In this document: in pieces, positions 25,502 to 34,607 of the stretch
Layout: the number at the start of each line of letters is the position of its first letter
Numbering within the stretch: position 1 is the stretch's first letter
Assembly: GCA_015061905.1 (NCBI GenBank)
Contig: SUVQ01000004.1
Location: forward strand, 1-64,000
Reading direction: 5' to 3'
DNA length: 64,000 bases
From: Verrucomicrobiota bacterium
GTDB lineage: Bacteria > Verrucomicrobiota > Verrucomicrobiia > Opitutales > UBA953
Position numbers and translations under genes: made by a program
The notes under the pieces: model-generated
Databases searched by the model: none
Told to the model about the DNA's origin: nothing
The model's input: only the letters and a program-made list of their open reading frames with translations

Positions 25502-26314
25502 TTATTTCTTTACAATTCCGTGCGGCGTCCAAAATTCGGGCGAGGCGAGGGCGCGATTGAGGATTTCGATGTTTTTCGCGTCGCGGGAACGGTCGTTTTC
25601 TTTGTGAAAAAGATGATACTGCGCTCCGGCAAATTTTAACGATTGCCGCCGAATCCCCAGTTTCATCAGGCGAACTTCGATTTCCGCATCCTCACGCCCC
25701 CAGCCGGAAATGCTTTCGTTGTAACCGTTGACGGCGATTAAATCTTTTCGCCAAAAGCCCATGTTGCATCCTTTGGAAATATAGGGTTTCCTCCGGCGAT
25801 AGCGTTCCCGAAAGAAACGCGTGAGCAAGGGAATGCGCACGGCATTAAATTTGTTGCAAACTCCCGGGGAAAACGGCGTTAAGCTTGGCGTTCCCTCAGC
25901 GAGAACTTGCTCCGTGCGTTCCCGCGTCAGCAATGTGCGACTCCCGCAGGTAAACCAGCCCGGACGCGCATTTGCCAAATGGTCTTCGATAAAGCGCGGA
26001 GACAAAACGCAGTCGCCGTCAATCTGAACAATGTAATCGCACGAACACCGCACAATGGCTTTGTTCCAAATGATGCACTTGCGAAATCCGTTGTCCTCGT
26101 GCCAGACGTGGATCAGCGGGCAGGGGAAATTTTTTTGAAAATTTTCGATAAGTTCCCGCGTCTCGTTTCCGCTTCCGTCGTCGGCGATGATGACTTCGTC
26201 GGGCATTCTCGTCTGTGTTTTAATGCTTTCGAGAACAAGCCGCAGGGCTTCCGGCCAATTATAGGTCGAAATTAAAAGGGCACAGGTCTGAGGTTTTTTT
26301 CGCAACGCCGCCAT
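25502..26314 (-). CDS. Glycosyltransferase family 2 with GT7-type C-terminal domain
   Basis: 270 residues. N-terminal GT2 motifs: ALLISTYNWPEALRLVLESI, EVIIADDGSGNETR, YIVQIDGDCVL. The C-terminal ISGWGREDAEIEVRLMKLGI is the galactosyltransferase GT7C-like signature (WGREDxE) seen in LPS core enzymes. It lies 11 bases upstream of the regulator gene start. Confidence 0.9.
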   Translation of the reverse strand: MAALRKKPQTCALLISTYNWPEALRLVLESIKTQTRMPDEVIIADDGSGNETRELIENFQKNFPCPLIHVWHEDNGFRKCIIWNKAIVRCSCDYIVQIDGDCVLSPRFIEDHLANARPGWFTCGSRTLLTRERTEQVLAEGTPSLTPFSPGVCNKFNAVRIPLLTRFFRERYRRRKPYISKGCNMGFWRKDLIAVNGYNESISGWGREDAEIEVRLMKLGIRRQSLKFAGAQYHLFHKENDRSRDAKNIEILNRALASPEFWTPHGIVKK

Positions 26315-26474
26315 TCTCGTTCAATCCGCCCGGGAACGCAAGGACGTTTCGATTTCGCGTCGCGGGAACTTTCCGGAACTTGGCGGCGCATGCGTATTCC
26401 CGAGAAACGTTCCCGTCGCCGTGAAATTCGTTAGACTTGCTTTTCCCGCCGATTCGGGCAAGAATGTCCCCCTT

Positions 26475-27029
26475 ATGATTAAAAACATTCTTGCAGTAGT
26501 CGGTTTGTTCGCGCTCGTCGCCGGCGGCGCGGCTCTCGCCGTATTTAAACCGTGGGAAAAGACGGAAATCGTCTCCGTTGCGACCGTGTCCGTTCCCGTC
26601 GTTTACTTCGACGCCTTGCGCGAAGACGGCGTCAACGTGGAACGCGTCAGCATCGAAACGGGGAAAAACCAGAAAGCGGTGCTTTATGTTTCGTATTCCA
26701 AGCTTTTCAAATCGCCCGTAATTTTGCGTGCCTTTGACCGCAACCGCAACGAAATCGGTCGCTCAAAGCGCGTTATTTCCGGCGATGTCGAAGAAGCGGA
26801 TTATGCGGACTTTGAGTTCGGCGCGCGCGTGCCGATGAAATCCGTAACGTTCTTTGAATTGACGAAATCGAAGGTCGAGCCCGTCGCCGCCGAAGAAGAA
26901 GCTGAGCCGGAAATGACGGAAGAGGAAACGGTTTCCGACGTGGCGGAAGCGGAAGTTCTCGACGAAGAAGAACCTGCCGCCGCAGACGTTCCCGCCGTTG
27001 TCGAGCCCGAAGCCGTTCCCGCACAATAA
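26475..27029 (+). CDS. Membrane-anchored hypothetical protein with acidic tail
   Basis: About 184 residues from the ATG at 26475 (MIKNILAVVGLFALVAGGAA), which gives a clean N-terminal membrane anchor. A small beta domain follows (residues 30-120), then an Ala/Glu/Pro-rich acidic tail that includes two octamer-encoded VPA units. Most of the protein is probably periplasmic. Family unknown. It precedes the M42 peptidase gene by 21 bases and is likely in its operon. Confidence 0.65.
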   Translation: MIKNILAVVGLFALVAGGAALAVFKPWEKTEIVSVATVSVPVVYFDALREDGVNVERVSIETGKNQKAVLYVSYSKLFKSPVILRAFDRNRNEIGRSKRVISGDVEEADYADFEFGARVPMKSVTFFELTKSKVEPVAAEEEAEPEMTEEETVSDVAEAEVLDEEEPAAADVPAVVEPEAVPAQ

Positions 27030-27050
27030 TTTTTTCAAAAAGGCAAAATC

Positions 27051-28145
27051 ATGGCGAAAAAGGTTTCTGCCCCGAAGAGCGAAAAAAACTTCGAAATTCC
27101 CGCTTTTCTGCGGGAGCTTCTCGAAGCGAAAGCTCCCACCGGACACGAATTCGAAGCGCAGGCGGTTTGCGATAAATACATGAAAACCGTTGCCGACGAA
27201 TATCGTAAAGACGTGCTCGGCAATCGCATCGCGACGCTCAATCCGAAGGCAAAAACCTCCGTCATGTTTGCCGGGCACATCGACGAACTCGGTCTTCAGA
27301 TCTCCTACGTCGATGACAAAGGTTTCCTCTACTTCAACCTGCTCGGCGGGCACGACCTGATTATTCCGAGCGGTCGCCGCGTTTTGATTCTGACGAAAAA
27401 CGGCATCGTGCTCGGCGTTACCGGAAAGCGTGCCGTTCACCTGATGAGCCCGTCCGAACGCACGAAAGTTCCCGAAGTTCACGAAATGTGGATCGACATC
27501 GGCGCAACGTCCCGCGAAGACGCGCTCAAACGCGTCGCCATCGGCGATCCCGCCGTTTACGACGAAACCGTCGAGCTTCTGAACGGCTCCGTCGCCGTTG
27601 CCCGCGCTTTTGACGACCGTGCCGGTTGCTACATCGCGATGGAAGCCGCTCGCCGCTTGGCGAAAGAAAAGAAACTTGCCGTGCGCGTTGACGCCGTCGC
27701 GACAACGCAGGAAGAAATCGGCACGCGCGGCGCGCAAACCGCCGCCCAAGGGCTGAATCCGACCGTCGGCATTGCCATCGACGTTACGCATTCGACTGAC
27801 CATCCGGACGCCGACAACCGCAAATTCGGACGCATCACGCTTTCCGGCGGTCCCGTGATTTGCCGTGGTCCGAACATCAATCCGATCGTGTTCGACAAAC
27901 TTGTCGCCGCCGCCGAAAAACTCGGCATTCCGTATCAGCTCGAAGCGGAATCGCACCCGACGGGAACGGACGCGCGCGTCATTCAAATGGCAAACGGAGG
28001 CGTTGCCGCCGGCTTGATTTCCGTGCCGTTGCGCTACATGCATACGCCGGGCGAAGTCGTCGATATCGCCGTCGTCGAGCAATGCGTGCAACTCCTCGTT
28101 GAGTTCACGAAATCCGTTTCCGCCGGCGAATCTTTTGCTTGGTAA
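27051..28145 (+). CDS. M42 family metallo-aminopeptidase
   Basis: 364 residues. All metal and catalytic positions of the tetrahedral aminopeptidase family are visible: FAGHIDELGLQI (His, Asp), AFDDRAGCY (bridging Asp), TTQEEIGTRGA (general base Glu), AIDVTHSTD and RYMHTPGEVVD (His). These cytoplasmic enzymes trim short peptides in large dodecamers. A strong terminator follows at 28168. Confidence 0.93.
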   Translation: MAKKVSAPKSEKNFEIPAFLRELLEAKAPTGHEFEAQAVCDKYMKTVADEYRKDVLGNRIATLNPKAKTSVMFAGHIDELGLQISYVDDKGFLYFNLLGGHDLIIPSGRRVLILTKNGIVLGVTGKRAVHLMSPSERTKVPEVHEMWIDIGATSREDALKRVAIGDPAVYDETVELLNGSVAVARAFDDRAGCYIAMEAARRLAKEKKLAVRVDAVATTQEEIGTRGAQTAAQGLNPTVGIAIDVTHSTDHPDADNRKFGRITLSGGPVICRGPNINPIVFDKLVAAAEKLGIPYQLEAESHPTGTDARVIQMANGGVAAGLISVPLRYMHTPGEVVDIAVVEQCVQLLVEFTKSVSAGESFAW

Positions 28146-28167
28146 ACGAAATTCGTTTTTTAGAAAA

Positions 28168-28206
28168 ATCTCTCGCGAGGCGCGTGCTTCGCGAGAGATT
28201 TTTTTT
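28168..28206 (+). terminator. Rho-independent terminator after the M42 peptidase gene
   Basis: AATCTCTCGCGA pairs with TCGCGAGAGATT (12-bp perfect stem) and is followed by a run of eight T including the stem end. Confidence 0.9.
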
Positions 28207-28217
28207 GAAATAAAAAA

Positions 28218-28247
28218 GCGTTCCCGCGAAATTAATCACGGGAACGC
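28218..28247. repeat. Inverted pair of the iterated octamer
   Basis: GCGTTCCCG and CGGGAACGC face each other around a 12-base AT-rich loop between two convergent genes. It is one of several intergenic inverted pairs of the motif. Confidence 0.9.
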
Positions 28248-28295
28248 AAGAGGGAGAACAGGCATTTCGCCTGCTTTTCGTGAACGGTTTTCTCT

Positions 28296-29213
28296 TTACT
28301 TACGGCGTCGGCGCGAAGCCACAAGCGCAAGCGCGCCTATTCCCGCAAGCAAACCGAATGCCGAAGGCTCGGGGACCGAGGGCGTCGGAGTCGGTTCCGG
28401 TTGCGGTTCCGGCGGCGGGGTAGGAGGTGTCGCCGCAACAAACTGACGTGCTTCTTTTTCGAATGTTACATTGGTCAGCGACACCGAACCCAAGCAATCG
28501 TCAACAAAGCAACCGACAGTTAGATTTCGGTCATGGGCAATGCCTCCGAAATTGTCATCAATACTAAAGACGCCGGATTGGGACGGGCTGGCACTGTCGC
28601 CTAAATTATCATAAGTGAACATAATTAAATCGTCTTTGCTATGATCCGAAAAAGATTCGACGATAATTGTGTAGCGATGCGTGCCGTTTGCCAAATTCCA
28701 GCCCGCGTGGACGGTTCCTTTATCTATTCCGTCAACCAGCTTGGGCGTGCCGCCTGCGTGCCCGTTCAAATAATCGCTGAGGACATAGCTGTTTGCGGAA
28801 ACGTTTTTGTCTCCTTCGGCGACATTTGCTCCGTTGAAATGTTGTATTGCTGCGGCTCCGCGTCCGGAATAAAGGTAATAGTTACCGTAAACGATAGAGT
28901 TGTTCGGTGCTGCTAAATACGCGTTAAAAAGAGGCTGTCCGTGAGCTTGCCCATTGTTTGTATCAATTGTAAACGTGATAACCCAGCGTGCATCTTGCCC
29001 GAGATTGAGCTGTGTGCTGCCCCAAGAATAATTATGGACCTCCGAGTAAGGATTGCTTCCTACTAATGAGGGTTTAAACCACGTATTTTCGTCGGTGTAA
29101 TGATACGTTCCCGCGTCGGTTGCGCCAAGCCTGTCTGTCAGGTTGTTTGCCGCCGGTAATATGCTCGTTCCCGCTAAAATGAGGGAAGCGGTTGTTAATA
29201 ATTGTTTTTTCAT
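28296..29213 (-). CDS. PEP-CTERM surface protein
   Basis: About 305 residues from the ATG at 29213 (MKKQLLTTASLILAGTSILP), giving a clear signal peptide. The C-terminus has the VPEPSAFGLLAG motif, one membrane span and a basic RRRRK end, the exosortase sorting signal; a Pro-rich linker (PPTPPPEPQPEPTPTPS) precedes it. The middle is a beta-rich domain of about 230 residues with lectin/laminin-G-like features but no firm family. It shares its domain type with the protein at 45733. The exosortase at 42511 is the obvious processing enzyme. Promoter and leader belong to the conserved block at 29235-29335. Confidence 0.88.
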   Translation of the reverse strand: MKKQLLTTASLILAGTSILPAANNLTDRLGATDAGTYHYTDENTWFKPSLVGSNPYSEVHNYSWGSTQLNLGQDARWVITFTIDTNNGQAHGQPLFNAYLAAPNNSIVYGNYYLYSGRGAAAIQHFNGANVAEGDKNVSANSYVLSDYLNGHAGGTPKLVDGIDKGTVHAGWNLANGTHRYTIIVESFSDHSKDDLIMFTYDNLGDSASPSQSGVFSIDDNFGGIAHDRNLTVGCFVDDCLGSVSLTNVTFEKEARQFVAATPPTPPPEPQPEPTPTPSVPEPSAFGLLAGIGALALVASRRRRK

Positions 29214-29234
29214 GTTTGTTTGGTGTTTTTTTTT

Positions 29235-29335
29235 GAATGAGTGCAAGAGCCTGTCTCTTGACAAATAGACTCAATTCGAAGGCTCAATTCTGAAAAAAAA
29301 AAACGGAAGTCAAACAAAATCTACCGATATGATAG
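29235..29335 (-). promoter_or_regulatory. Conserved PEP-CTERM promoter and 5'-leader, copy A
   Basis: In gene direction: a dyad CTATCATATCGGTAG (29321-29335), TTGACT as -35 (29308-29313), a spacer with eleven T, and CAGAAT as -10 (29287-29292). The predicted transcript then begins with GAATTGAG (29270-29277), which pairs with CTCATTC (29235-29241) with one bulged T. Inside is a hairpin CAAGAG-ACAGG-CTCTTG (29244-29260). The same order, spacing and pairing recur upstream of the two other PEP-CTERM genes. Confidence 0.75.
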
Positions 29336-29402
29336 AATATAAAATCGGGTAAAAAGGCTTTGAAAATTTTAAAGATGTTTCGTGTTTTTGTGTGATTTCC
29401 CT

Positions 29403-29700
29403 GTCTGCGGAAAACTCGCGAGAAGACGCTAAGCCGAAAAGTTTTTTGGAACCGCGGATGAACAAGGAATCACACGGATTTTTTTACGGTAAAGTATTTT
29501 TTCGTGTCTTCGCGTTTTGCGCGAGAATCTTTACTCTACCCGCGAAAGAAAATTTTCGCTTCGCACGGGAACGCCCTGCGACGCAAATTTCTTTGCGTTA
29601 AAACATTCGTGTTTATTCGTGGTTTATTCTTTGCGCACGGGAACGCCGGAAATCAAATGCGTTCCCGTCGCTGTGTGTATTTTTACTTTTTAGAAAAATA
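29403..29700 (+). repeat. Dispersed intergenic repeat, copy 2
   Basis: The gap of about 500 bases between the PEP-CTERM gene and the DksA-like gene holds no gene. Its core (CGCTAAGCCG, GGATGAACAAGGAATCACAC, TACGGTAAAGTATTTTTT, CTTTACTCTACCCGCGAAAG) matches the copies near 7.3, 38.9 and 39.1 kb. An inverted octamer pair, ACGGGAACGC and GCGTTCCCGT, lies near 29.64-29.67 kb. Confidence 0.8.
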
Positions 29701-29719
29701 AATTTTGCGGTTTATATTT

Positions 29720-30814
29720 CTATTTTGCTTCGCTTTCGGCTTCCGGATCGGCAGTCGTTGTTTTTTTGCGATCGGCATCGTCGTCTTCACCGAAAACAAT
29801 CGGGACATCGTTTTCGAGGTCGGTTACGGAGGCGATATCGGTGGCGGCGTTGGCGCGGCGGCGGCGAGCGGCGGCGGCGCGTTGTTTTTCCGCTTCGATT
29901 TTTCCTTCGATAGAATAGCGCGTGAAAGGCACGTCGCGCAGGCGTTCCGCCGGAATAGGTTTTCCGGTGATTTCGCAAATGCCGTAAGTTCCTTTTTTCA
30001 TGCGCTCGATGGCGATATTGATTTCGGCGAGTTCCTGCTGTTTTCCGGCGAGCAGGCTCAGCGCGCAATCACGCGTGAACGCTTCGTTGTCGATGTCTGC
30101 CGTGTGTTGGCTGTAAGAGGCTGAAAGGTCTCCGGTGTCTTCTTTTCCTTGGCGGCTGAACGCGTTTTGGGAATGCTCGTCGATTTCCTTTTGAATCGCC
30201 ACTTTGAGCGCGGTGAGTTTTTTGTAATACTTCATCCATTTCGCCGGAATCATTTTTTCTTCGGCGGAAACGCTGTCTTTGGCAAAGGGATTGTAGCCGA
30301 AGAGGTCGTCGAGGGAGACGGCTCCGACTTTGCGCGGTTTTGCCTTGGGAAGTTCCGTCAAGATCTGGCGTGCGGGAACGGCAGGTTTTGTCTGCGGTTT
30401 TTCCGTGCTTGCCGGATTAAACAGATTGATATTTGCGGAGCCGCGGCGCAGGAACATCAATTCCAGTTCTTTCGGCGTGTAGGCGATGAGTCCGCGGCGG
30501 CGAGTAACGATTTTGGTTTGAACGGTTTCCGCGTCGCGGCGGACAACGATGTCGGCGAGAGAATTTTTCGGTGCTTCGACTTTTGCTTTTTTGGATTTCG
30601 TCGCGGGAGTTTTTTTCTCTTTCTTTGCGGCGGTTTTCGGGAGTGTTTCCGCTTTTTTTTCCGTAGCGGCTTTCTTTGCCGGCGTTGTTTTTACGGCGGC
30701 AATCGGTTTTTTTGCGGCAGACTTTTTCTGCGCGGAATCCGTTTTCTTTGCTGTAGCGGTTTTTTTAGCCGGAGCTTTTTCCTTGGCAGTTTTTTTGTTC
30801 GATTGGGTTGCCAT
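29720..30814 (-). CDS. DksA/TraR-like protein with histone H1-like lysine-rich N-terminus
   Basis: 364 residues. Residues 1-90 are Lys/Ala/Thr-rich with many AKK units, like bacterial histone H1-like proteins. A middle segment is unassigned. Residues about 205-335 match the DksA/TraR fold: a coiled coil (DTGDLSASYSQHTADIDNEA, then LAEINIAIERMKKGTYG) and the finger CEITGKPIPAERLRDVPFTR. Three of the four zinc Cys are replaced, leaving only the first. DksA proteins act on RNA polymerase; the basic tail suggests DNA or RNA contact. The gene follows ileS by 37 bases, a known neighbourhood for dksA-like genes. Confidence 0.75.
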   Translation of the reverse strand: MATQSNKKTAKEKAPAKKTATAKKTDSAQKKSAAKKPIAAVKTTPAKKAATEKKAETLPKTAAKKEKKTPATKSKKAKVEAPKNSLADIVVRRDAETVQTKIVTRRRGLIAYTPKELELMFLRRGSANINLFNPASTEKPQTKPAVPARQILTELPKAKPRKVGAVSLDDLFGYNPFAKDSVSAEEKMIPAKWMKYYKKLTALKVAIQKEIDEHSQNAFSRQGKEDTGDLSASYSQHTADIDNEAFTRDCALSLLAGKQQELAEINIAIERMKKGTYGICEITGKPIPAERLRDVPFTRYSIEGKIEAEKQRAAAARRRRANAATDIASVTDLENDVPIVFGEDDDADRKKTTTADPEAESEAK

Positions 30815-30851
30815 TTGAAGAAAAATTAAAACGTTGTCGGATAATTTCGGA

Positions 30852-33662
30852 TTAAACTTCGTTCGGGAATTTCTCCTTAAGAGCGTCGCGGCAACGCGCG
30901 GAAACTTTGCCGAACGTTCCCGCGTCGACGAGTTCCGGAAGCCAACGCCACGAGCGCGGGCAACGGACGTAGCCGAGCGTTTCCGCTTTGACGGCTTCGA
31001 CGGCGAGCGGCGTTCCCGCAGGCGCGTCGGAGAGGCGCACTTCCGAAACGATGAAGGTTTCCGCGAGCAGGGCGGCGTGCTTTTTCAAAAGCGCGAAAGT
31101 CGCGTCGGCGGGATCGCCGGAAATCGTGAGCACGGCTTCGAGCGATTGTCCGATGACTTTCGCAGAGCGAAGCGCGTCGAGCTTCAGATTCACGTCGTCG
31201 AGCACTTTGAGCAATGCGTCGAATTCCGTCGCTTCTTCCTCGAAAACGCATTCCGGATTTACCTGCGGCCAATCCTGCAAAAGAACGGAATCCTTCGCGT
31301 ATTCGTTTTTCGCCGTGAAAAATCCCCACGCTTCGTCCGTCGTAAACGGAAGCATCGGCGCGAGCATTTTGACGTAAGCCGTGAAAATCGTGTAAATCGC
31401 GGTTTGCGACGAACGGCGTTCCCGCGAGTTCGCGGCGTAGGTGTAAAGGCGGTCTTTGAGAATGTTGTGATAGGTTGCCGAAAGCGTTTCCACGGTAAAC
31501 GCGGCGATGGCGGCGTAGGCTTTGTGGAACTCGCAGTTTTCGTAATTCGCGGTAACGTCGGCGAGGAGGCGGAAGAATTTCGTGAGCGCCCACTTGTCAA
31601 TCAGCGTTAGCTCCGCAAACGGAACGGCGTCTTTCGCGGGATCGAAATCGTAAAGATTCGAGAGCTGGTAGCGGAGCGTGTTGCGGATGTTGCGATACTG
31701 CGTCGCCGTCGCGTCGAGAATGCCGTCGGAAAGCGGAATATCGTTCTGATAATTTTCCGAAGCGATCCAAAGGCGCACGATGTCGGCTCCGTATTTGGAA
31801 ACGTAGCCGTCGGCGGTTTGCGGCTTGCCGTCGGACTTGGAAATTTTCTGGCGCGTGCCTTCGTTGACGACAAATCCGTGCGTGATGACTTTTTTATACG
31901 GTGCGCAGCCGAAATTGATAACGCTTGTCCACAGCGAAGATTGGAACCAACCGCGGTGCTGGTCGGAACCTTCGAGATACAAGTCCGCCGGGAACGCGAG
32001 GTCCGCGTTGCGCTTCAAGACAGCGGCGGAAGACGAACCGGAATCGATCCAAACGTCGAGCGTGTCCGTTCCCGCGACGAGTTTTTCCGGCGCCGGCCAG
32101 TTGGCGGGAACGTCGATGCCCGCTAGCAGTTCCGCCGGGGATTTTTCAAACCAAATATCGGTTCCCGCGACGGCGATTTTGTCTGCGATACCATTGATGA
32201 CGTTTGCATCGAGAAACGCTTCGCGCGTGTCCGCGTCGTAGAAAACCGGAATCGGCACGCCCCAGGAGCGTTGGCGGGAAATACACCAGTCCGGGCGACC
32301 TTCGACGGCGGCGCGAATGCGGTTTTCGCCGCTGGCGGGAATCCAGGAAACGTCGCCGATTTGGGCAAGCGCCTTGGCGCGCATGCCGTTTTTGTCGAGC
32401 GCGACGAACCATTGGTCCATGGCGCGGAAAATCACCGGCGTTTTCGAGCGCCAGCAGTGCGGGTATTGGTGGTCGATTTTCGCGACTTTTAAAAGCTTGC
32501 CCGAAGCTTCGAGCAGTTTCAAAACTTCGATGTTTGCCGGGCATTTTCCGTTTGTATCCAAAACGGAGATACCGACGAGCGACGCGGGAACGCGACCGTC
32601 ATTGGCGTAAACGCCTTCGTCGTTGACCGGACAATAAATTTCGATGCCGTAGCGCAGGCAGGTTTGGTAGTCTTCAAGACCGTGACCGCCGGCGGTGTGA
32701 ACGCAGCCCGTTCCCGCGTCGGTCGTGATGTAATCGGCGCAAACGACGGGCGAAGTGCGCGCGCAAATCGGATGTTGCGTTTGAATGCCTTCGAGGGTTT
32801 TTCCGGGGACTTTCGCGCCGCGCACCGCGCCTTCCAAGCCGCAATCGGCGATGAATTTTTCCGCGAGAGCGTCGGCAACGATGTAAATTTTTCCGGCGTG
32901 GGAAATTTCGACGTATTCAAGTTCCGGATGCACGGCGACAGCCATGTTTGCGGGAATCGTCCACGGAGTCGTTGTCCAGATGACAAAATTCTTTTCCGGC
33001 GCGTCGATTTGCGAAAACGCGACCCAAATTGACGGCGAGGTGTGGTTTTTGTATTCGATTTCGGCTTCGGCGAGCGCGGTTTTGCAGGGAATTGACCAGT
33101 AAACCGGCTTTTTGCTGCGGTAAATCAAATCATTCGCGACCATGTTTGCGAAGGTGCGGACGATGTCGGCTTCGTAGGCGGGATTTTTCGTTTTGTATTC
33201 CGCCGCCCAGTCGGCGAGGATGCCGAGGCGCTTAAATTGTTTGCGCTGTTTTTCGATAAAGCTTTCGGAAAATTCGGCGCAGGCTTTGCGGATTTCGAGC
33301 GGCGTGAGCGTTTTTTCCTTGGCGTGGAGTTCTTTCATCACCTTGTGCTCGATCGGCAAGCCGTGGCAGTCCCAGCCGGGAACGTAGGGGACGCGGAAGC
33401 CGCGCATCGTTTTGTAGCGCATGATGATGTCCTTGAGGAGCTTGTTGAGCGCGGTGCCGATGTGCACGTCGCCGTTGGTGAACGGCGGACCGTCGTGGAG
33501 AATGTAAGATTTTCCCGTTCCCGCGTTCTTTTGCTGAAGGCGGCTGTAAAGGTCTGTTTCCTCCCAAAACGCGATGCGCTTGGGTTCGCGGGAGGTGAGA
33601 TTTGCCCGCATCGGGAAATCCGTTACGGGGAGATTCAAGGTGTCTTTAAGTTCCACTGCCAT
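30852..33662 (-). CDS. ileS: Isoleucyl-tRNA synthetase
   Basis: 936 residues, full length. Class I signatures: PFTNGDVHIGTALNKLLKD (HIGH box) and the KMSKS-type loop KISKSDGKPQ. The long editing domain (GTGCVHTAGGHGLEDY) sits between the catalytic halves. Charges tRNA-Ile with isoleucine. The C-terminal zinc site is altered: the usual CPRC is CPRS, and the second pair reads SARC. Two of four Cys are thus Ser. Upstream lies lpxI on the same strand. Confidence 0.97.
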   Translation of the reverse strand: MAVELKDTLNLPVTDFPMRANLTSREPKRIAFWEETDLYSRLQQKNAGTGKSYILHDGPPFTNGDVHIGTALNKLLKDIIMRYKTMRGFRVPYVPGWDCHGLPIEHKVMKELHAKEKTLTPLEIRKACAEFSESFIEKQRKQFKRLGILADWAAEYKTKNPAYEADIVRTFANMVANDLIYRSKKPVYWSIPCKTALAEAEIEYKNHTSPSIWVAFSQIDAPEKNFVIWTTTPWTIPANMAVAVHPELEYVEISHAGKIYIVADALAEKFIADCGLEGAVRGAKVPGKTLEGIQTQHPICARTSPVVCADYITTDAGTGCVHTAGGHGLEDYQTCLRYGIEIYCPVNDEGVYANDGRVPASLVGISVLDTNGKCPANIEVLKLLEASGKLLKVAKIDHQYPHCWRSKTPVIFRAMDQWFVALDKNGMRAKALAQIGDVSWIPASGENRIRAAVEGRPDWCISRQRSWGVPIPVFYDADTREAFLDANVINGIADKIAVAGTDIWFEKSPAELLAGIDVPANWPAPEKLVAGTDTLDVWIDSGSSSAAVLKRNADLAFPADLYLEGSDQHRGWFQSSLWTSVINFGCAPYKKVITHGFVVNEGTRQKISKSDGKPQTADGYVSKYGADIVRLWIASENYQNDIPLSDGILDATATQYRNIRNTLRYQLSNLYDFDPAKDAVPFAELTLIDKWALTKFFRLLADVTANYENCEFHKAYAAIAAFTVETLSATYHNILKDRLYTYAANSRERRSSQTAIYTIFTAYVKMLAPMLPFTTDEAWGFFTAKNEYAKDSVLLQDWPQVNPECVFEEEATEFDALLKVLDDVNLKLDALRSAKVIGQSLEAVLTISGDPADATFALLKKHAALLAETFIVSEVRLSDAPAGTPLAVEAVKAETLGYVRCPRSWRWLPELVDAGTFGKVSARCRDALKEKFPNEV

Positions 33663-33754
33663 AGCCTAAAAAAATGAGATGCAGAAAGAATGTAGATTTT
33701 CTGCATTTAGTCAACTGCGGGAACGCTTCGGCGCGGGATTTCCGCTTGTCCGCT

Positions 33755-34603
33755 TTACTCGTAGCCGACGATGGTGATGCCCTTTTTACGGGCTTCGGCG
33801 AAAACGTTTTCCTTGTCGAGAATGACGACGTTATCTTTCTCAAGCGCGGCGGCGGCGATTCCGCCGATTTCCATGCTTTCGAGCGTGCGCAAGCCGAAGC
33901 AGGGAACGTCGAAGCGGTAGTCGTGCCCGGGCTTGACGGTTTTGACGTAAAGCGGATTTTTTTTCGGAATGTCGACACAGCGGCGCAACATTTTGTCCGT
34001 TCCCTCATAGGCTTCGACGGCGGTAACGGTGCCGCCGGAAACGACGACGCCTTGTCCGATGTCGAGCCGTGCGCATTCTTTGGCGATTTTGATGCCGTAT
34101 TCGAGCGCGAAAGGTTCAATATTTTTTTCTTTTCCGACGAGCGTTCCCGCCGTTGCGAGTTGGTCGTCCATAAAGGAGCGCGCGTCGAGCTGCGTGACGC
34201 CGATTTTTTCGGCTTCGTCGGCGATGGCACCGAAAATGGTGTGCGCGTTGCGTTCCTTGAGCCGGGCGAGAATCAGGGCTGCTTTCAGGTCGGGAACGAG
34301 CCCGCTGAAAAGGCGTTTGGGCGCAACTTGTCCCGCCATCATGAAATAGCGGGAACGCAGTTTTTCCAAGGAGGAGAGAAATTTTCCGAGTTGCCCGACT
34401 TTTACCCAATAAACGCGATCCTTCGGGAACGTGGCGACAAAATCGTCGTCCACTTCGTCGACAATGGCGATGAGCGAGACATCGACTCCTGCGGCGCGCG
34501 CACGTTCGGCGACGAGTTTGGGATACATTCCCTTGCCGGAGAGTAGCGTGAGCCCGCCGACGGGATCGAAGTTTTCGGGCAAAAATTTGGAGAGCGGATG
34601 CAT
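33755..34603 (-). CDS. lpxI: UDP-2,3-diacylglucosamine pyrophosphatase LpxI
   Basis: 282 residues of the DUF1009/LpxI family. GLTLLSGKGMYPKLVAERAR at the start, GQGVVVSGGTVTAVEAYEGT in the C-terminal domain and HDYRFDVPCFGLRTLESMEI are characteristic. It makes lipid X in lipid A synthesis and replaces LpxH in many lineages. It supports an outer membrane with LPS. Confidence 0.92.
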   Translation of the reverse strand: MHPLSKFLPENFDPVGGLTLLSGKGMYPKLVAERARAAGVDVSLIAIVDEVDDDFVATFPKDRVYWVKVGQLGKFLSSLEKLRSRYFMMAGQVAPKRLFSGLVPDLKAALILARLKERNAHTIFGAIADEAEKIGVTQLDARSFMDDQLATAGTLVGKEKNIEPFALEYGIKIAKECARLDIGQGVVVSGGTVTAVEAYEGTDKMLRRCVDIPKKNPLYVKTVKPGHDYRFDVPCFGLRTLESMEIGGIAAAALEKDNVVILDKENVFAEARKKGITIVGYE

Positions 34604-34607
34604 TTTT

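Noticed and set aside
29235-29335. Sigma54 promoter for the PEP-CTERM gene, as in some proteobacterial exosortase systems
   Set aside because: No GG-N10-GC pattern at -24/-12 spacing. TTGAC with a -10-like box at 17-18 bases fits sigma70 better.
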